This document shows, in pieces, positions 24,591-33,899 of a stretch of 36,775 bases of DNA; positions within the stretch are counted from its first letter, which is position 1, and each line of letters begins with the position of its first letter. Origin of the DNA: JAPLMW01 sp964619675. GTDB lineage: Bacteria; Planctomycetota; Phycisphaerae; Sedimentisphaerales; UBA12454. The translations under genes and the position numbers were made by a program. The notes under the pieces were generated by a model, which worked only from the letters and a program-made list of their open reading frames with translations, was not told the DNA's origin and did no database searches. Location of the stretch: assembly GCA_964619675.1 (NCBI GenBank), contig CAZUEO010000028.1, forward strand, positions 1 to 36,775. The letters are read 5' to 3'.

Positions 24591-25367
24591 AATATTTGCA
24601 GCATATTCCTGCTGGCCGGTTTTTCCTTCACCGCGATAGCCCTTACTATAGATACGCTCCTGCAAATACCCGATGCGGTTTTCAGGACTCGGATGTGTCG
24701 AGAAGAACTCTATCGTCCTATACCCGCTCTGCCTTTCAAGTATCTCCATAGTCTCAACCATCCCATAAGGTGTATAACCTGCCCTGACCAGATAATCCAG
24801 ACCGACTTCATCAGCCTGTCTTTCCTGCTCTCTGGTAAAAGACATACCTTCAAGCTGTCGGACAATGTTGGCAACCCTCATCGCTGACGATGAAGCTTGC
24901 GAGCCAGCTACGCCAAAACCTACATCAATTATAATATTCCTTGTAATTTGTTGAGCAATATGCCTTGCTGTAACGTGTGCTGTCTCGTGCGCTAAAATTG
25001 CCGCAAGCTGAGCTTCGCTGTTAAGTTCCTTCAGCAAACCTGTAGTGATATAGATATAACCACCCGGCAGAGCAAATGCGTTCACCGACTTATGGTCGAT
25101 AGCTTTATAACTGAAACCTACCTCAGGCGAATGGCTTACACGGGCAACTCGCTGACCAACCATGTTTATATAATTCTGAAGCTGCTGGTCTTTGACACTC
25201 TGGCCGAGTTCCTTTTCAACCTGCTGCGCAGCGTCGCGCCCCATTTCCTTTTCCTGCTCGGGACTTACAAGTATCAACTCTTGTTCCCCTGTTACCGGAT
25301 TGGTTTCACAGCCGGCAATAATAAGCCCGAACAATGACACAATCAAAAACATCCATAAAATCTTCAT
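24576..25367 (-). CDS. M48-family metalloprotease lipoprotein
   Basis: 263 aa. Lipoprotein signal MKILWMFLIVSLFGLIIAGC with lipidated Cys20. Zinc site HETAH (127-131), the third ligand probably the Glu of ERQADEVGLDYLV. The domain also has VNAFALPGGYIYITTGLL, typical of BepA/YfgC/LoiP-type outer-membrane-associated proteases that manage barrel-protein quality. Located in the periplasm, probably held at the outer membrane. Convergent with the UbiA gene. Confidence 0.88.
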   Translation of the reverse strand: MKILWMFLIVSLFGLIIAGCETNPVTGEQELILVSPEQEKEMGRDAAQQVEKELGQSVKDQQLQNYINMVGQRVARVSHSPEVGFSYKAIDHKSVNAFALPGGYIYITTGLLKELNSEAQLAAILAHETAHVTARHIAQQITRNIIIDVGFGVAGSQASSSAMRVANIVRQLEGMSFTREQERQADEVGLDYLVRAGYTPYGMVETMEILERQSGYRTIEFFSTHPSPENRIGYLQERIYSKGYRGEGKTGQQEYAANILSRL

Positions 25368-25532
25368 AATCTTTTCCCTTCTTAACTCTATTCAGATAAG
25401 ACACTTATAATTCAGACAAATATCTCTGTATTAAAGTATCTCAATACAATAAAATGTCAAGAGCGTTTTTGTGTTGAAATATCTTCACCTTGCTTTAGTA
25501 TAACTTGTGCTATTTAACAGGAGTTTAACTTG

Positions 25533-26912
25533 ATGAGTAAAAGAATCTTTTCATCAATACTTATTATAGCAGAATTGCTTTTTATTTGCGGCTGCAATGC
25601 TCCACGGGAACAATTGCTCACCTTTAACAAATATTTTGAAACCTCAGATTTCAACTTGGCTTCAACATTTGCAGAAAAAAATATCAAAAAAAGAAAAACT
25701 CCCGACGGCGACGACTTGCTTTGGACGCTTCAGGCCGCAGCGGCAAAAAGAATACTGAAAGATTACAACTCCAGCACGCAATATTTTGATAACGCCGAAA
25801 AACATCTTCAGTATTACGATACGCGTTCCGCTATCGGAGACGAAATAAGCGCTGTTGTCATTAATGATAATGCTATGCCTTATAAAGGTGAAGAATACGA
25901 CGGCGTAATGGTAAATGCATACAAGGCACTGAATTTCCTGTCGGAAAACAAGCCAGACCTAGCAAGAGTTGAATTTAACAGAGCTTTAGACAGACAAAGA
26001 AGAACAAAGGAAAAATTTGAAAAAGAAATCCGCCAGACAAAAGAAAAAATTGATAAAATGTCTTGCGGAGGTCTGGTAAATCAAACAATTTCAAACCCGA
26101 ATACGGAGCAAACTCTGCACAACAAGTATCCTGAACTTTACGAATACCAGGCTTACAAGGATTATACCAATCCTTTTGTAACTTACCTGGCTTCCGTGTA
26201 TTTCAATGCCATAGGCGAATCTTCGACAGCCCGGGATTTACTGAAGGAAACTTACGGTCTTGTTCCCGACAATAAATATGTAGAGGCTGAATTTAAGGAA
26301 ACAGAAAAACTGCTTGATAAAAGTGAAAATCTTAAAAATACCGTGTGGCTTATTTTTGAAAACGGCTTAGGGCCTGTAAAAGAAGAATTTCGAATCGACC
26401 TTCCGCTTTTCATAGCAACCAGCAGAGTCCAATATGCCGGAATCGCATTGCCAAAACTCCAGTACAGAGATGCCGCATACCCTTGTTTGCAGGTTGAAGC
26501 CGATGGAACCAGTTATAATACCTTTGTTGTCAGCAATATGGACAATGTAATACATAGCGAATTCAAAAAAGATTTTGAAGCCGCCCTGACAAGAGCAATA
26601 ATTTCAACAACCGCAAAAGTTACTGCTCAATATGTCTTATCAAGCCAGGATTCCACGGCGGCAACCATCGGTTCAATTATGGTAGCTGCTTATTCATTTG
26701 CAACTAATGCCGCAGATGTCAGAATATGGACAGCCCTTCCAAAAGACTTCCAAATCGCAAGATTTCCTAAGCCGCAGAACAAATTACTAAAAGTTACCCC
26801 CTTAAATTCCCAATCATTTGACATTGAACTGCCTGATTGCGATAATGTCCTGGTATATGTTAAAATTATACAACGGAATGCCAAACCAGTTTATAATGTT
26901 ATTCCTTTATGA
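25533..26912 (+). CDS. COG3014-type lipoprotein
   Basis: 459 aa from ATG 25533, preceded by AGGAG (a TTG codon lies just before). Lipoprotein signal ending in ICGCN (lipid-anchored Cys about 20). The N-terminal half is TPR-like helical, with FNKYFETSDFNLASTFAEKN and NKPDLARVEFNRALDRQRRTKEKFEKEI. The C-terminal half is beta-rich. The pattern matches the COG3014 family that opens the cluster COG3014-YcfL-LpoB in other bacteria. The first gene of a four-gene plus-strand operon for envelope lipoproteins. Confidence 0.75.
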   Translation: MSKRIFSSILIIAELLFICGCNAPREQLLTFNKYFETSDFNLASTFAEKNIKKRKTPDGDDLLWTLQAAAAKRILKDYNSSTQYFDNAEKHLQYYDTRSAIGDEISAVVINDNAMPYKGEEYDGVMVNAYKALNFLSENKPDLARVEFNRALDRQRRTKEKFEKEIRQTKEKIDKMSCGGLVNQTISNPNTEQTLHNKYPELYEYQAYKDYTNPFVTYLASVYFNAIGESSTARDLLKETYGLVPDNKYVEAEFKETEKLLDKSENLKNTVWLIFENGLGPVKEEFRIDLPLFIATSRVQYAGIALPKLQYRDAAYPCLQVEADGTSYNTFVVSNMDNVIHSEFKKDFEAALTRAIISTTAKVTAQYVLSSQDSTAATIGSIMVAAYSFATNAADVRIWTALPKDFQIARFPKPQNKLLKVTPLNSQSFDIELPDCDNVLVYVKIIQRNAKPVYNVIPL

Positions 26913-26931
26913 AATGATTAAGGAGAATTAT

Positions 26932-27372
26932 ATGAAAAAGTATTTTCTTTTGTTGTTTTTTGTTGCATCGGCCGTATTTCTTAATAGTTGCGGCGAGTAT
27001 AAAGACAATCGCGTCAATCTCGATACCGGCGTCAAGAGCGATAATCTTGCAAACAACGCCCTCACCCGGCCGGTCTATGGTGCATTCAGTTTGCTAATTG
27101 GAGAAGGAATTGATTTAAAAGATGTAAAAGTCTTTAGAAATGATGCCGACTTTATGGAAGTTCAGGTTACCGGTTACAATCGAGCTATATACACAAAAAG
27201 ATTTGATTATAAAATTGACTGGCTCGACAAAAACGGCGTTGCGGTTGATTCAAAAGCAAGCGTTTGGCAGCGTGTATCCGCAAAATCAAGAACCACCTTC
27301 AGTTTTAAAGCTGTTGCACCGACAAAAGATGTTGTCGATTTTAGAATAAATACAAGAAAAACACCTGAATAA
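26932..27372 (+). CDS. YcfL-like (DUF1425) lipoprotein
   Basis: 146 aa from ATG 26932, with AAGGAG 7 nt upstream and a clear lipoprotein signal (MKKYFLLLFFVASAVFLNSCG). Longer frames begin inside the preceding gene and lack an RBS. The body forms one beta domain (FMEVQVTGYNRAIYTKRFDYKIDWLDKNG, a DUF1425-like pattern). It sits 19 nt after the COG3014 gene. In enterobacteria YcfL lies beside LpoB. Confidence 0.75.
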   Translation: MKKYFLLLFFVASAVFLNSCGEYKDNRVNLDTGVKSDNLANNALTRPVYGAFSLLIGEGIDLKDVKVFRNDADFMEVQVTGYNRAIYTKRFDYKIDWLDKNGVAVDSKASVWQRVSAKSRTTFSFKAVAPTKDVVDFRINTRKTPE

Positions 27373-27387
27373 AGAAAGGATAAAAAT

Positions 27388-28011
27388 ATGAAAAATACGT
27401 TTGCGTTTTTGTTCTTTTCAATCTTTTTGACACTGTTTGTAATCGGCTGCGAAGAAGTCTCAAAAATCGATACCACTAATGATACCGGCAAGCAAGTTCT
27501 TGCGCTCGATTACAGAGACTTTGACGAGGCAGCAGGTAAAATGATTCAGTCGCTTATAAGTTCAGGCAGGCTCGCCAAAAAGGATGGAAGCAGATATGTC
27601 GTCTCCACAGGCCGGGTTACAAACGACACTATGCAGAGAATCGACACCGACCAGCTTACCGCTAAAATCGAGCAGGATTTAATGAATAGTGGACAAGTCG
27701 TAATGACAAGCGCCGTCGGCGGCAAAGAAAGCAATCGTGACGAAACGATTTATAGTATGAGAGAGACCAGAGACTCCTCAAAAGGCGAAGAGTTTAAGCA
27801 GGAAACCCTGCCGCAAAAAGGCGAGATTATTTCCCCCGAATTGAGCTTGTCTGGAAAAATCTATCAGAGAAACTTACGCTACGACAAGGATAAACAGCAG
27901 GTGGAATATTACTTCCAGTTAAAACTTACGGATATAAAAACCGGCCTGCGATTCTGGCAGGAAGAAGTGCTTATCGGCAAACGCGGCAGCAATAAAACCG
28001 TCGCGTGGTAA
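27388..28011 (+). CDS. lpoB: LpoB-like penicillin-binding-protein activator
   Basis: 207 aa. Lipoprotein signal ending in VIGCE, lipid-anchored Cys21, AAAGGA site before the ATG. A mixed alpha/beta body with VSTGRVTNDTMQRIDTDQLTAKIEQDLMNSGQVVMTSAV and SLSGKIYQRNLRYDKDKQQVEYYFQLKLTDIKTGLRFWQEE resembles LpoB, an outer-membrane lipoprotein that contacts PBP1B and stimulates peptidoglycan synthesis. The short proline/glutamine-rich linker of E. coli LpoB is not seen. Neighbours (COG3014 and YcfL) support the call. Confidence 0.72.
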   Translation: MKNTFAFLFFSIFLTLFVIGCEEVSKIDTTNDTGKQVLALDYRDFDEAAGKMIQSLISSGRLAKKDGSRYVVSTGRVTNDTMQRIDTDQLTAKIEQDLMNSGQVVMTSAVGGKESNRDETIYSMRETRDSSKGEEFKQETLPQKGEIISPELSLSGKIYQRNLRYDKDKQQVEYYFQLKLTDIKTGLRFWQEEVLIGKRGSNKTVAW

Positions 28012-28037
28012 AAAATAACGGTTTAAGGACAGATAAG

Positions 28038-29348
28038 ATGAAAAAAACAATAATACTGTTGACTTTATTGTTGTCTTTACAGACCTTTGCCAAAGAACAA
28101 GCGATAATCCAGGAAGGCAAGGGAGTTGCCTCGACAAGAGAAGACGCCATAAAAAAAGCCATCTTTGAGGCAGTCGCAAAAGCCAAAGGAATAAACGTAA
28201 ACTCAGGCAGATACCAGTTCGGTTTTGAATCCGCCTCAGCAGATATTACAAGAAAGCCAGGCGGTAAGGAAATCGGCTTTGACGCAGTTTCGATATATGC
28301 CGAAGGCACGTCAACCAGCACGGCAATCAGGGCTTTGGTGAAAACTTATGAAGTTCTCGAAGAGAAAAAAATCGACCCTAATACGTGGGAAGTGAAACTT
28401 AAAGTCTGGATATACGACTATCAGCCGCCGGACAAAAATGAAAGATTAAGAATAGCCGTGATGCCGGAAAGACCTTCAAGCAATCGGTATTACTTTGGTA
28501 ACATCGCACTTAGTGACAGCAAAATTGAACAGAAAATTACACATATATTAAACACCAAGCTAACGGCAACAAATAAATTCGCTGTTCTTGACAGGCACTA
28601 TCTCGATGAGGTTATGAGGGAGAAAGGTTTGGTCTGGCACTATGATGCTTCTCTTGAAGAAAAGGCAAAACTGGGAAATCTTCTTGGGGCAGACTATATA
28701 CTTACCTCAACGCTTAATGAGGCCGTGCTGACTGTAAAAGAAAAATATCTGGAGGCCATAGGAAGAAAAACCTACGAACACGAAGCTAAATTCAAAATGG
28801 ATTATTCCCTTATCGGCGCAGCAACAAGCCAAATCAAATTTTCAGATTCCGTAAATTTATGGCTCCAGTATGATAAGGATGTCAGAAAACTTGTTCCAAA
28901 CTGGCAAGATGACAAGATTGATTATCTGGTACTTGCCGAAGAACTGATTAAGCTGGCTGTCAGCCCGATTGTTGATAATATCACCCAAAATATCTACCCT
29001 GCCAGAATAGCGAAAATCCTGCCGGAAGGCCAGATTGTCATAAACAAAGGCGGCAAGGACATTGCCGAGTCGGACATCTATGAAGTCCTTAAGGAAGGCA
29101 CTGAGCTTTTCGATTACGATACAAAAGAATCTATCGGAAAAATTGAAGAACCTATCGCCACAATAAAAATTACAAAAGTTATGTCAAATTTCTCCTACGC
29201 AGCTATAGTGCAGGGAAACGCTTCCAAATTATCTGAAGGACTGATTTGCAGAAAGCAGGGTAAAGAACCTCAAAAACCCATAGAACAAACAAGCGACACC
29301 CAGGTTACACCCAGCGGCGGAGTCAAAATGCCGTTTGATAAGAATTAA
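28038..29348 (+). CDS. CsgG-like secreted protein of the LpoB cluster
   Basis: 436 aa from ATG 28038, with AAGGA upstream. The frame upstream of it overlaps the LpoB gene end. Signal peptide MKKTIILLTLLLSLQTFAKEQ, cleavage rather than lipidation. Residues about 140-240 carry a CsgG/LpoB-type alpha-beta domain with LRIAVMPER, TATNKFAVLDRHYLDEVMREKG and LGNLLGADYILTSTLNEAVL. The N-terminal region resembles FlgT-like domains (EDAIKKAIFEAVAKAKG). Likely periplasmic or outer-membrane partner of the lipoproteins. The gene ends 4 bp inside the convergent larA. Confidence 0.65.
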   Translation: MKKTIILLTLLLSLQTFAKEQAIIQEGKGVASTREDAIKKAIFEAVAKAKGINVNSGRYQFGFESASADITRKPGGKEIGFDAVSIYAEGTSTSTAIRALVKTYEVLEEKKIDPNTWEVKLKVWIYDYQPPDKNERLRIAVMPERPSSNRYYFGNIALSDSKIEQKITHILNTKLTATNKFAVLDRHYLDEVMREKGLVWHYDASLEEKAKLGNLLGADYILTSTLNEAVLTVKEKYLEAIGRKTYEHEAKFKMDYSLIGAATSQIKFSDSVNLWLQYDKDVRKLVPNWQDDKIDYLVLAEELIKLAVSPIVDNITQNIYPARIAKILPEGQIVINKGGKDIAESDIYEVLKEGTELFDYDTKESIGKIEEPIATIKITKVMSNFSYAAIVQGNASKLSEGLICRKQGKEPQKPIEQTSDTQVTPSGGVKMPFDKN

Positions 29349-30631
29349 ACCTGACAGATAATTTTTGATGCCCCACAAAGTACGCTGATTTTTGCGTCTT
29401 TGCCGTGTTTTTTAAGTGCGGCTTTTAATGCATCTGCAGGATTTGCCGCCCATTGAAAACCCATTGCCTTTATATCTTTTTTCGATATACCCCTGGTTAC
29501 AAAGCAAACAGTATTGTTTTGAAGAATCTCATTTCCCACCCACAAATTAGCCGCCACAACCTTGCTCAACTTACCCTCTGCAACAAGGTTCTCAATTTGT
29601 CTATGACCCGTTTTGTAACCGATTTCAATAATTTCCGGATGCTGGGAACTGACTCCTTCCGGGCAGGGTGTTACAAATATCAGGGTGCCGCCTTTTTTGA
29701 CCGCAAAGTGTGCGGAATATAACGCCTTTATTGACTGCCAGAAATCAATATCAGCCGGGTATGAGTCCGCTATTACAATATCTGTTCTTTTAACCTTAAC
29801 CGTAAATAATTTCCCGGCAAATTTGCAGGCCGCTTGATGAGTCTTAATCGGTTCGCCCGCAAACGCCATAGCAATTCTGCCGTATTCTGCCGGCACTTCA
29901 TTGAGAATAAATTTCAGACCGCTCTTTATGGCAATATCATCTATCAACCACCTTACTTTATTATCACGAATCCCAAATCTTTCATTCGCAGGTACTGTAT
30001 GGCTCAGCCAGTGCATTTGGCCGATAGTCTGTTCTTCCGAACAGCCTGGGTTAATTATTTTTCCGCCGCCGCCGAAACCCGCGTACATATGCGGCGAAGT
30101 CTGACCAAGCCCAATTACGAAATCGGCTTCAAGTATCGCTTTATAAACTTTGATTTCAAAACCATCCGAACTCTTGCCGACTGTCCGATAGTCTTCGTTT
30201 ACCCTCCAGTCAGGATTTATAACTTGATGATTTTCCGCAACTTCCTGTGTATATTTGAGCCTTATTTCCTGCTCGGTCATCTGCCGATGTGTTCCCAATG
30301 CGATAAAAATTGAAATATCTTCATCTTTTATCTTTGCCTGTTTGAGCTGCTTTAAAACCAGCGGCAGCATAAGTTCTGTTCTTGTCGAGCGCGTAATATC
30401 ATCGACAGCTATGACGATTTTCATACCGGCTTTGACAATCCTGTCCAAGCGTTCTGTGCCTATGGGATTCGCAAGCGCCTCCTCAATAATTTTACTTTCG
30501 TCCTTCTGCAACGAATGCTCGGCAGGCCTGCCCGTTGCGACCTGGTCGCACCGCGGCGAATAAATATCCACAATATTGTCGTCAGGCAGTTCAACTAAAG
30601 GAAATTCCTCATATGGAAATTTGCGCAGCAT
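29345..30631 (-). CDS. larA: LarA-family nickel-pincer-dependent racemase/epimerase
   Basis: 428 aa, full LarA length. The catalytic and cofactor residues of Lactobacillus LarA (H108, H174, K184) correspond to H115 (ALGTHRQMT), H181 (GQTSPHMYAGF) and K191 (GGGGKIINPG). They interconvert D- and L-2-hydroxyacids through a hydride step on the nickel-pincer cofactor. larB/C/E, which make that cofactor, are not in the window. Substrate may be lactate or another 2-hydroxyacid, as LarA homologues vary. It begins 7 nt after the phosphohexomutase gene stop with no Shine-Dalgarno, so it is probably read through from it. Confidence 0.85.
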   Translation of the reverse strand: MLRKFPYEEFPLVELPDDNIVDIYSPRCDQVATGRPAEHSLQKDESKIIEEALANPIGTERLDRIVKAGMKIVIAVDDITRSTRTELMLPLVLKQLKQAKIKDEDISIFIALGTHRQMTEQEIRLKYTQEVAENHQVINPDWRVNEDYRTVGKSSDGFEIKVYKAILEADFVIGLGQTSPHMYAGFGGGGKIINPGCSEEQTIGQMHWLSHTVPANERFGIRDNKVRWLIDDIAIKSGLKFILNEVPAEYGRIAMAFAGEPIKTHQAACKFAGKLFTVKVKRTDIVIADSYPADIDFWQSIKALYSAHFAVKKGGTLIFVTPCPEGVSSQHPEIIEIGYKTGHRQIENLVAEGKLSKVVAANLWVGNEILQNNTVCFVTRGISKKDIKAMGFQWAANPADALKAALKKHGKDAKISVLCGASKIICQV

Positions 30632-30637
30632 AAAAAT

Positions 30638-32014
30638 TCAGTGTTCAACCGGTTTGCCAAGAATATTTTCTATCTCATTGAGCTGCTTTTCCAGAAGCTC
30701 TTTTGTCTTCGCCTCGACGTTGAGCCGCAACAACGGTTCGGTATTGCTCGGTCTGCAGTTAAACCACCAGTCTTTAAACTGTATCGTAATCCCATCTAAG
30801 TCATCTGCCTCGCCCTGGCTGAACTTACGGTGCAGCTCTTTCACCATTTCCTCTTTCTGGTCTACTGTAAAATTTGTTTCTCCGCTCGCATAATACCTTC
30901 TCAGCGGCTTCACAAGCTCACTGATAGGCTGTTTCGACTTGCTCAGGATATTTATCACATGTACCAGCGTAATCATACCGGAATCCGCATAAAAATTGTC
31001 TCGGTAATAGAAATGCCCCGACAGTTCGCCGCCGAAGATTGCACGAGCTGCTCGCAGCGTCTTTTTCATAAACACATGTCCCACTCTTTCACGCCTCGGC
31101 ACGCCGCCGTACTTTAAAATCTCTTCGCGAACTACCCAGCTGCTCCGCAGGTCGTAAACTACTGCTGAATTTGGAGCTTTTTTCAAAAAGTACGGTACCA
31201 TAAGAGCTGTCAATAAATCGCAGCCGATGGCCTGCCCTTTTTCATCAACCATCATCAGCCTATCGGCATCGCCGTCAAAGCAAATACCTGCATCAGCCTT
31301 GCGTCTTTTCACCATACGCCTGAGCTGTGAAAGATTGCTTTCAATCAATGGGTTAGGGTCATGCTTAAATACTCCCTTGTGCTCGAAGTTCAGCTTGATA
31401 ATTTCAATGCCCAAATCGCCAAAAATCAGCGGCACAGCTTTGCCCGCCATACCGTTGGAGGCATCAATAACTATCTTTAATTTTTTTACCTTAGAATCGA
31501 GAAACTTGAGTATATGCTCCCTGTATGCATCCGTCAGGTCGCGTTTTTTAACGGAACCATCCATAACACCACGAGTATGAAGTAGCGATGTTGCTATATG
31601 TTTTATCTCTTTAAGGCCGGTATCCTGCCCGACAGGCTTTGCTTCAAGGCTGGAAACTTTAAAACCATTGTACTGCGCCGGGTTGTGCGAAGCGGTCACC
31701 TGCACGCCACCGCAGGTGCCGAGATAATTTATCGCAAAATAAATCTGCGGCGTATCAATCATACCAACATCAATAACATTTGCACCGGCTGCATTCATCC
31801 CGCGAATAAGCGCTTCAGCCAAAGCCCTGCTGTGCGAGCGCATATCATAGCCGACACATAAACTCTGGCGATTGGCAAGCCCGCGGTCATAGCCGCGCAG
31901 CATTGACCGCAGGAAAGTCGCCGTCGCATTGCCTATCTTCCAAGCTGCATCCTCATCTAACTGGTCGGGATAGACACCTCGAATATCATAAGCCTTGAAT
32001 ATTGTCGCATCCAT
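30638..32014 (-). CDS. manB: Phosphomannomutase/phosphoglucomutase
   Basis: 458 aa from ATG 32014. A TTG nine bases upstream is possible but sits against the ribosome site. Alpha-D-phosphohexomutase with phosphoserine loop TASHNPAQYNGFK, metal loop DGDADRL, sugar loop GGELSGHFYYRD and phosphate-binding RPSNTEPLLRL. Interconverts mannose-6-P/mannose-1-P or the glucose pair, feeding GDP-mannose, LPS or glycogen. The substrate preference (AlgC-like dual) cannot be settled from sequence. Co-transcribed with larA. Confidence 0.9.
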   Translation of the reverse strand: MDATIFKAYDIRGVYPDQLDEDAAWKIGNATATFLRSMLRGYDRGLANRQSLCVGYDMRSHSRALAEALIRGMNAAGANVIDVGMIDTPQIYFAINYLGTCGGVQVTASHNPAQYNGFKVSSLEAKPVGQDTGLKEIKHIATSLLHTRGVMDGSVKKRDLTDAYREHILKFLDSKVKKLKIVIDASNGMAGKAVPLIFGDLGIEIIKLNFEHKGVFKHDPNPLIESNLSQLRRMVKRRKADAGICFDGDADRLMMVDEKGQAIGCDLLTALMVPYFLKKAPNSAVVYDLRSSWVVREEILKYGGVPRRERVGHVFMKKTLRAARAIFGGELSGHFYYRDNFYADSGMITLVHVINILSKSKQPISELVKPLRRYYASGETNFTVDQKEEMVKELHRKFSQGEADDLDGITIQFKDWWFNCRPSNTEPLLRLNVEAKTKELLEKQLNEIENILGKPVEH

Positions 32015-32151
32015 TTCTGCCAAACTCCATAAACATCATAATCTTATGCCAAAATTGTACTTACAGCCGCCTTTCAGGTCAAATGCTATTTTACTTGCGG
32101 CGGCATAACTGTAATATTATGCTTTAAATAGAAATTTTCAGGAAATTTTAA

Positions 32152-32934
32152 ATGGCTCTGATGCAGGAATCCACAAACAAATTAAATCAAATCGTCAAAA
32201 TCCTGAAAAGCAGTCAAAGCGTCCTTTTCATCACTGGTGCAGGCATAAGTGCCGATTCCGGTCTGCCGACCTATCGCGGCATCGGCGGCCTGTACAATAA
32301 CAAAATCACCGATGAAGGATATCCGATTGAGGTCGCTCTTTCAGGACAAATGATGTCAAATCAGCCTGACATCTGTTGGAAATACATTTATCAGATTGAA
32401 AAAAACTGCCGAGGTGCAAAACACAATCGTGCCCACGAAATAATAGCGGAAATGGAAAATCATTTCAGCTGTCTGTGGACCCTGACACAAAACATCGACG
32501 GCTTTCACTACTCGGCAGGATCAAAAAATATAATTGACATCCACGGCGATGTTCACAAACTGGTCTGTACAAACTGCAGCTATAAAAAAACAGTTGAAGA
32601 TTACAGCAGTATCCAAATCCCACCTTATTGTCCCAACTGTGGAGAACTCGTCAGGCCGGATGTAGTGTTGTTTGGCGAACTTTTGCCAATAGATAAATGT
32701 CAAACCCTTCGTCAGCAGTTAGACAAAGGTTTTGACATTGTGTTTTCAGTAGGCACTACCAGCGTTTTCCCTTATATTGCAGGACCCGTACACCAGGCAA
32801 AGTACAGCGGCAGATGCACTGTGGAAATAAATCCTGCCGATACTGAGGTCAGTCATATTGTCGATTATAAAATCGCTGCCGGTGCGGCAGAAACGCTTGA
32901 AAAATTGTGGATGATTTATAAAAACAACGATTAA
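32152..32934 (+). CDS. cobB: Sirtuin NAD-dependent protein deacylase
   Basis: 260 aa. NAD site GAGISADSGLPTYRG (about 29-43), TQNIDGFHYSAG, catalytic H131 in DIHGDVHKLVC, four-Cys zinc site (C139, C142, C160, C163), and RPDVVLFGELLP. All active-site parts are present. The FR motif of the cofactor loop is YRG here. Removes acyl groups from lysines (acetyl or succinyl, not decidable). AGGAAAT lies before the ATG. The last 4 bp overlap the convergent CBS gene. Confidence 0.9.
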   Translation: MALMQESTNKLNQIVKILKSSQSVLFITGAGISADSGLPTYRGIGGLYNNKITDEGYPIEVALSGQMMSNQPDICWKYIYQIEKNCRGAKHNRAHEIIAEMENHFSCLWTLTQNIDGFHYSAGSKNIIDIHGDVHKLVCTNCSYKKTVEDYSSIQIPPYCPNCGELVRPDVVLFGELLPIDKCQTLRQQLDKGFDIVFSVGTTSVFPYIAGPVHQAKYSGRCTVEINPADTEVSHIVDYKIAAGAAETLEKLWMIYKNND

Positions 32935-33320
32935 CCGACCGGCTCTATCATAAACCTCAACAAATCTTTTCTGCTTACGACACCGACAAATTTACCGTTG
33001 TGTACAATCGGAACCTGCTCAAAATGATTATTCAGCAGACACCGGCTTATCCTGCCGATATCGCTTTCAATTTCTTCTGTTGTAACATCTTTAGTCATAA
33101 AGTCGCTGACGGTCTTGCCCTCTTTGCCGCCATTTTCAGGGGCGATGAACATCCTGATGATATCAGACTCGGCAAGAATACCTGCTATGGTATCGTCACT
33201 ATTTAGAACGGGAGCTGATGTCATATTCTTTTGCCGCATAAGCTTTAAAGCTGTCTCAATCAGCATTTGGGGCTCCAGACACAACGCATCTGTTCTTACT
33301 ATATACCGTGCTTTTGCCAT
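32931..33320 (-). CDS. Two-CBS-domain protein
   Basis: 129 aa with two CBS motifs: MIETALKLMRQKNMTSAPVLNSDDTIAGILAESDI and the second pair DVTTEEIESDIGRISRCLL...VPIVHNGKFVGVVSRKDLLRFM. Stand-alone CBS pairs bind adenine nucleotides and sense energy or regulate partners. Followed 22 nt upstream by another CBS pair, so the two may form a complex. Confidence 0.85.
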   Translation of the reverse strand: MAKARYIVRTDALCLEPQMLIETALKLMRQKNMTSAPVLNSDDTIAGILAESDIIRMFIAPENGGKEGKTVSDFMTKDVTTEEIESDIGRISRCLLNNHFEQVPIVHNGKFVGVVSRKDLLRFMIEPVG

Positions 33321-33342
33321 TCATCCCTCATGATTTCCCGCT

Positions 33343-33735
33343 CTACACCTTTGCAGCCGCTTTTTCGTCAATCAGATATTTTACCAGACTGCCCCTTTTG
33401 ATAAGCCCTTTAAGAACCCCATCCGAGACAACCGGTATTTCTCTGTGATTTTCTTCTGCAAATATACATACCGCATCAGCAAGCCCTGCACAGGTATCTA
33501 TAGTTGCAAACTTCATTCTCATACAATCAGAAACTTTTGCTTTCCTGTCCTTGCCGCTGCACAGCCAGGCGAGAACATCTCTTTCGGTTACTATCCCAAC
33601 AGGTTCAAGACACTCATTGACCACAGGCAGTACAAGCTGGTCGCTGATACATAACAATCTTGCCGCCTCAGCCAACTGACAACAGTTGTCTACAAAAACC
33701 ACCTCGCTTCCGATTAGTTCCTTTATGTCGAACAT
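33343..33735 (-). CDS. Two-CBS-domain protein
   Basis: 130 aa from ATG 33735, with GAGG five bases upstream. An in-frame TTG at 33756 is close behind a run of G. CBS 1: CCQLAEAARLLCISDQLVLPVVNE..EPVGIVTERDVLAW; CBS 2: MRMKFATIDTCAGLADAVCIFAEENHREIPVVSDGVLKGLIKRGSLVKYL. Same module length as the neighbouring CBS gene, so they are likely products of a duplication and may pair. Ligand unknown. Confidence 0.8.
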   Translation of the reverse strand: MFDIKELIGSEVVFVDNCCQLAEAARLLCISDQLVLPVVNECLEPVGIVTERDVLAWLCSGKDRKAKVSDCMRMKFATIDTCAGLADAVCIFAEENHREIPVVSDGVLKGLIKRGSLVKYLIDEKAAAKV

Positions 33736-33899
33736 CGAGACCTCATTGATACACAACCCCCCTTCACAGAATTAAACCTATTTAAAATATAGGATTTACA
33801 CCAGCGAAAACCAAATATTAAGCAAAATCTCTTTAAACTGTCCCATAAAAAACATTCTATCTCGACAAAACGAGCAACTTGCATTAAACTCGCCTGCCT

